This document shows positions 63,473-64,000 of a stretch of DNA of 64,000 nucleotides, piece by piece. Within the stretch, counting starts at the first letter, position 1; every line of letters begins with the position of its first letter. Under the pieces are notes generated by a model, which saw nothing but the letters and a program-made list of their open reading frames with translations, was not told where the DNA came from and did not search any database. Both the position numbers and the translations under genes were made by a program. This DNA is from Asparagopsis taxiformis (taxonomy: Eukaryota; Rhodophyta; Florideophyceae; Bonnemaisoniales; Bonnemaisoniaceae), in assembly GCA_030407315.1 (NCBI GenBank), contig JALQPE010000012.1, positions 293,416 to 357,415 on the forward strand, given 5' to 3'.

Positions 63473-64000
63473 CCAGCCGTCCTGGACCCCGCTCTACCAC
63501 TCTACCACCCGCTACCGGGTTGGGAGACAGGTTTCCGGACTCCGAGGGATCGATCCATCCGACACTGCCCTCGGGCTACCACGCACGAGACCTCGCCTCG
63601 TGGAATCGGCGCTCTCACTCGTGAGTTCGAATCCTTATCCCTATCTACTCATCCTCCTTGGAGGTACAATCAATCTTACAGGGTTAAGGTCCTACAGATC
63701 TGTACAACTGAACCGCTCCCGTTTGAATGAGTGGCCCGCGTACTTAGTCAGATCTCCCAGGCCGACCCCTCCTGCGTAGACGCTCTTGCATGAATTCTGT
63801 GAACCTCTTCACGAGGTATGCTTCTTCCGGCCTTATCATATGCTTTTGTCTACTGTATAGAACAAGTACCCGGGCCTATTCCACGTATACCCAGCCAAGA
63901 TACAGGGGCCACTAATGGATCAGCGACGACAGCGCTTCGCATTCCTGAGTTTTCCGGGCCACTCCTCCAGGCCTATACTCTCAGGGGTTCATAGAGTTTT
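63473..64000. other. Window end, nothing recognised
   Basis: Mixed-composition sequence with no open frame of note. GAGTTCGAATCC near 63623 resembles a Pol III B box, but no tRNA fold could be drawn. Confidence 0.5.

Noticed and set aside
63600..63640. tRNA near GAGTTCGAATCC
   Set aside because: A B-box match alone; no matching D arm or stems.

Overview
This is eukaryotic nuclear DNA made almost entirely of transposable elements. No housekeeping gene, rRNA or convincing tRNA is visible. The DNA is GC-rich and very rich in CpG. The contents (chromodomain Ty3/Gypsy elements, a Ty1/Copia element, a CMC/Plavaka-type DNA transposon) fit an alga, an early-diverging fungus or a similar protist, but the lineage cannot be fixed from the sequence.

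Layout, left to right. (1) 1-9333: decayed minus-strand Gypsy pol (element B'), an 800-bp LTR, and a plus-strand gene with a coiled-coil C-terminus. This block is repeated in inverted orientation at about 49613-58941. (2) 9334-24963: a DNA transposon of about 15.6 kb with terminal inverted repeats, subterminal repeats rich in GGACGTCC-like motifs, a 126-bp perfect palindrome, an intact 1012-aa Plavaka-like transposase and a convergent coiled-coil accessory gene. (3) Inside it, 17585-21735: a 4.15-kb unit bounded by its own palindrome-rich inverted repeats, carrying one gene in two overlapping frames: a beta-class DNA amino-methyltransferase (DPPY) fused to a SET domain. (4) 24964-34917: Gypsy element C, truncated 5', with an antisense gene before its 3' LTR. 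(5) 34918-39913: parts of two Copia copies joined at a shared LTR, interrupted by a 1.2-kb TG...CA insertion and by a solo Gypsy LTR with a 5-bp target duplication. (6) 39914-53097: Gypsy element A, LTR to LTR, 13.2 kb: gag, pol, then an intact 934-aa antisense gene, polypurine tract and 3' LTR. (7) 53098-63304: element B, same family, 5' truncated and older. (8) 63305-63472: a piece of the element C LTR; then 528 bp with nothing recognised.

How the parts work together. Elements A, B and C share one plan: gag-pol on one strand and a convergent antisense gene between pol and the 3' LTR. The antisense proteins of A/B and C share a weak common core, so this looks like an old, kept feature of these chromoviruses. 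Gag-Pol of A/B appears to be made by -1 ribosomal frameshifting: a GGGAAAC slippery site sits 6 nt before a 9-bp hairpin that shows a compensatory base-pair change between copies.

The most unusual item is the methyltransferase-SET gene. It could write both a DNA mark and a histone mark, and it sits in a unit with inverted repeats inside another transposon. Several junctions (both ends of the 15.6-kb transposon, both ends of element A) have flanks that do not match each other, which points to ectopic recombination or to assembly problems.
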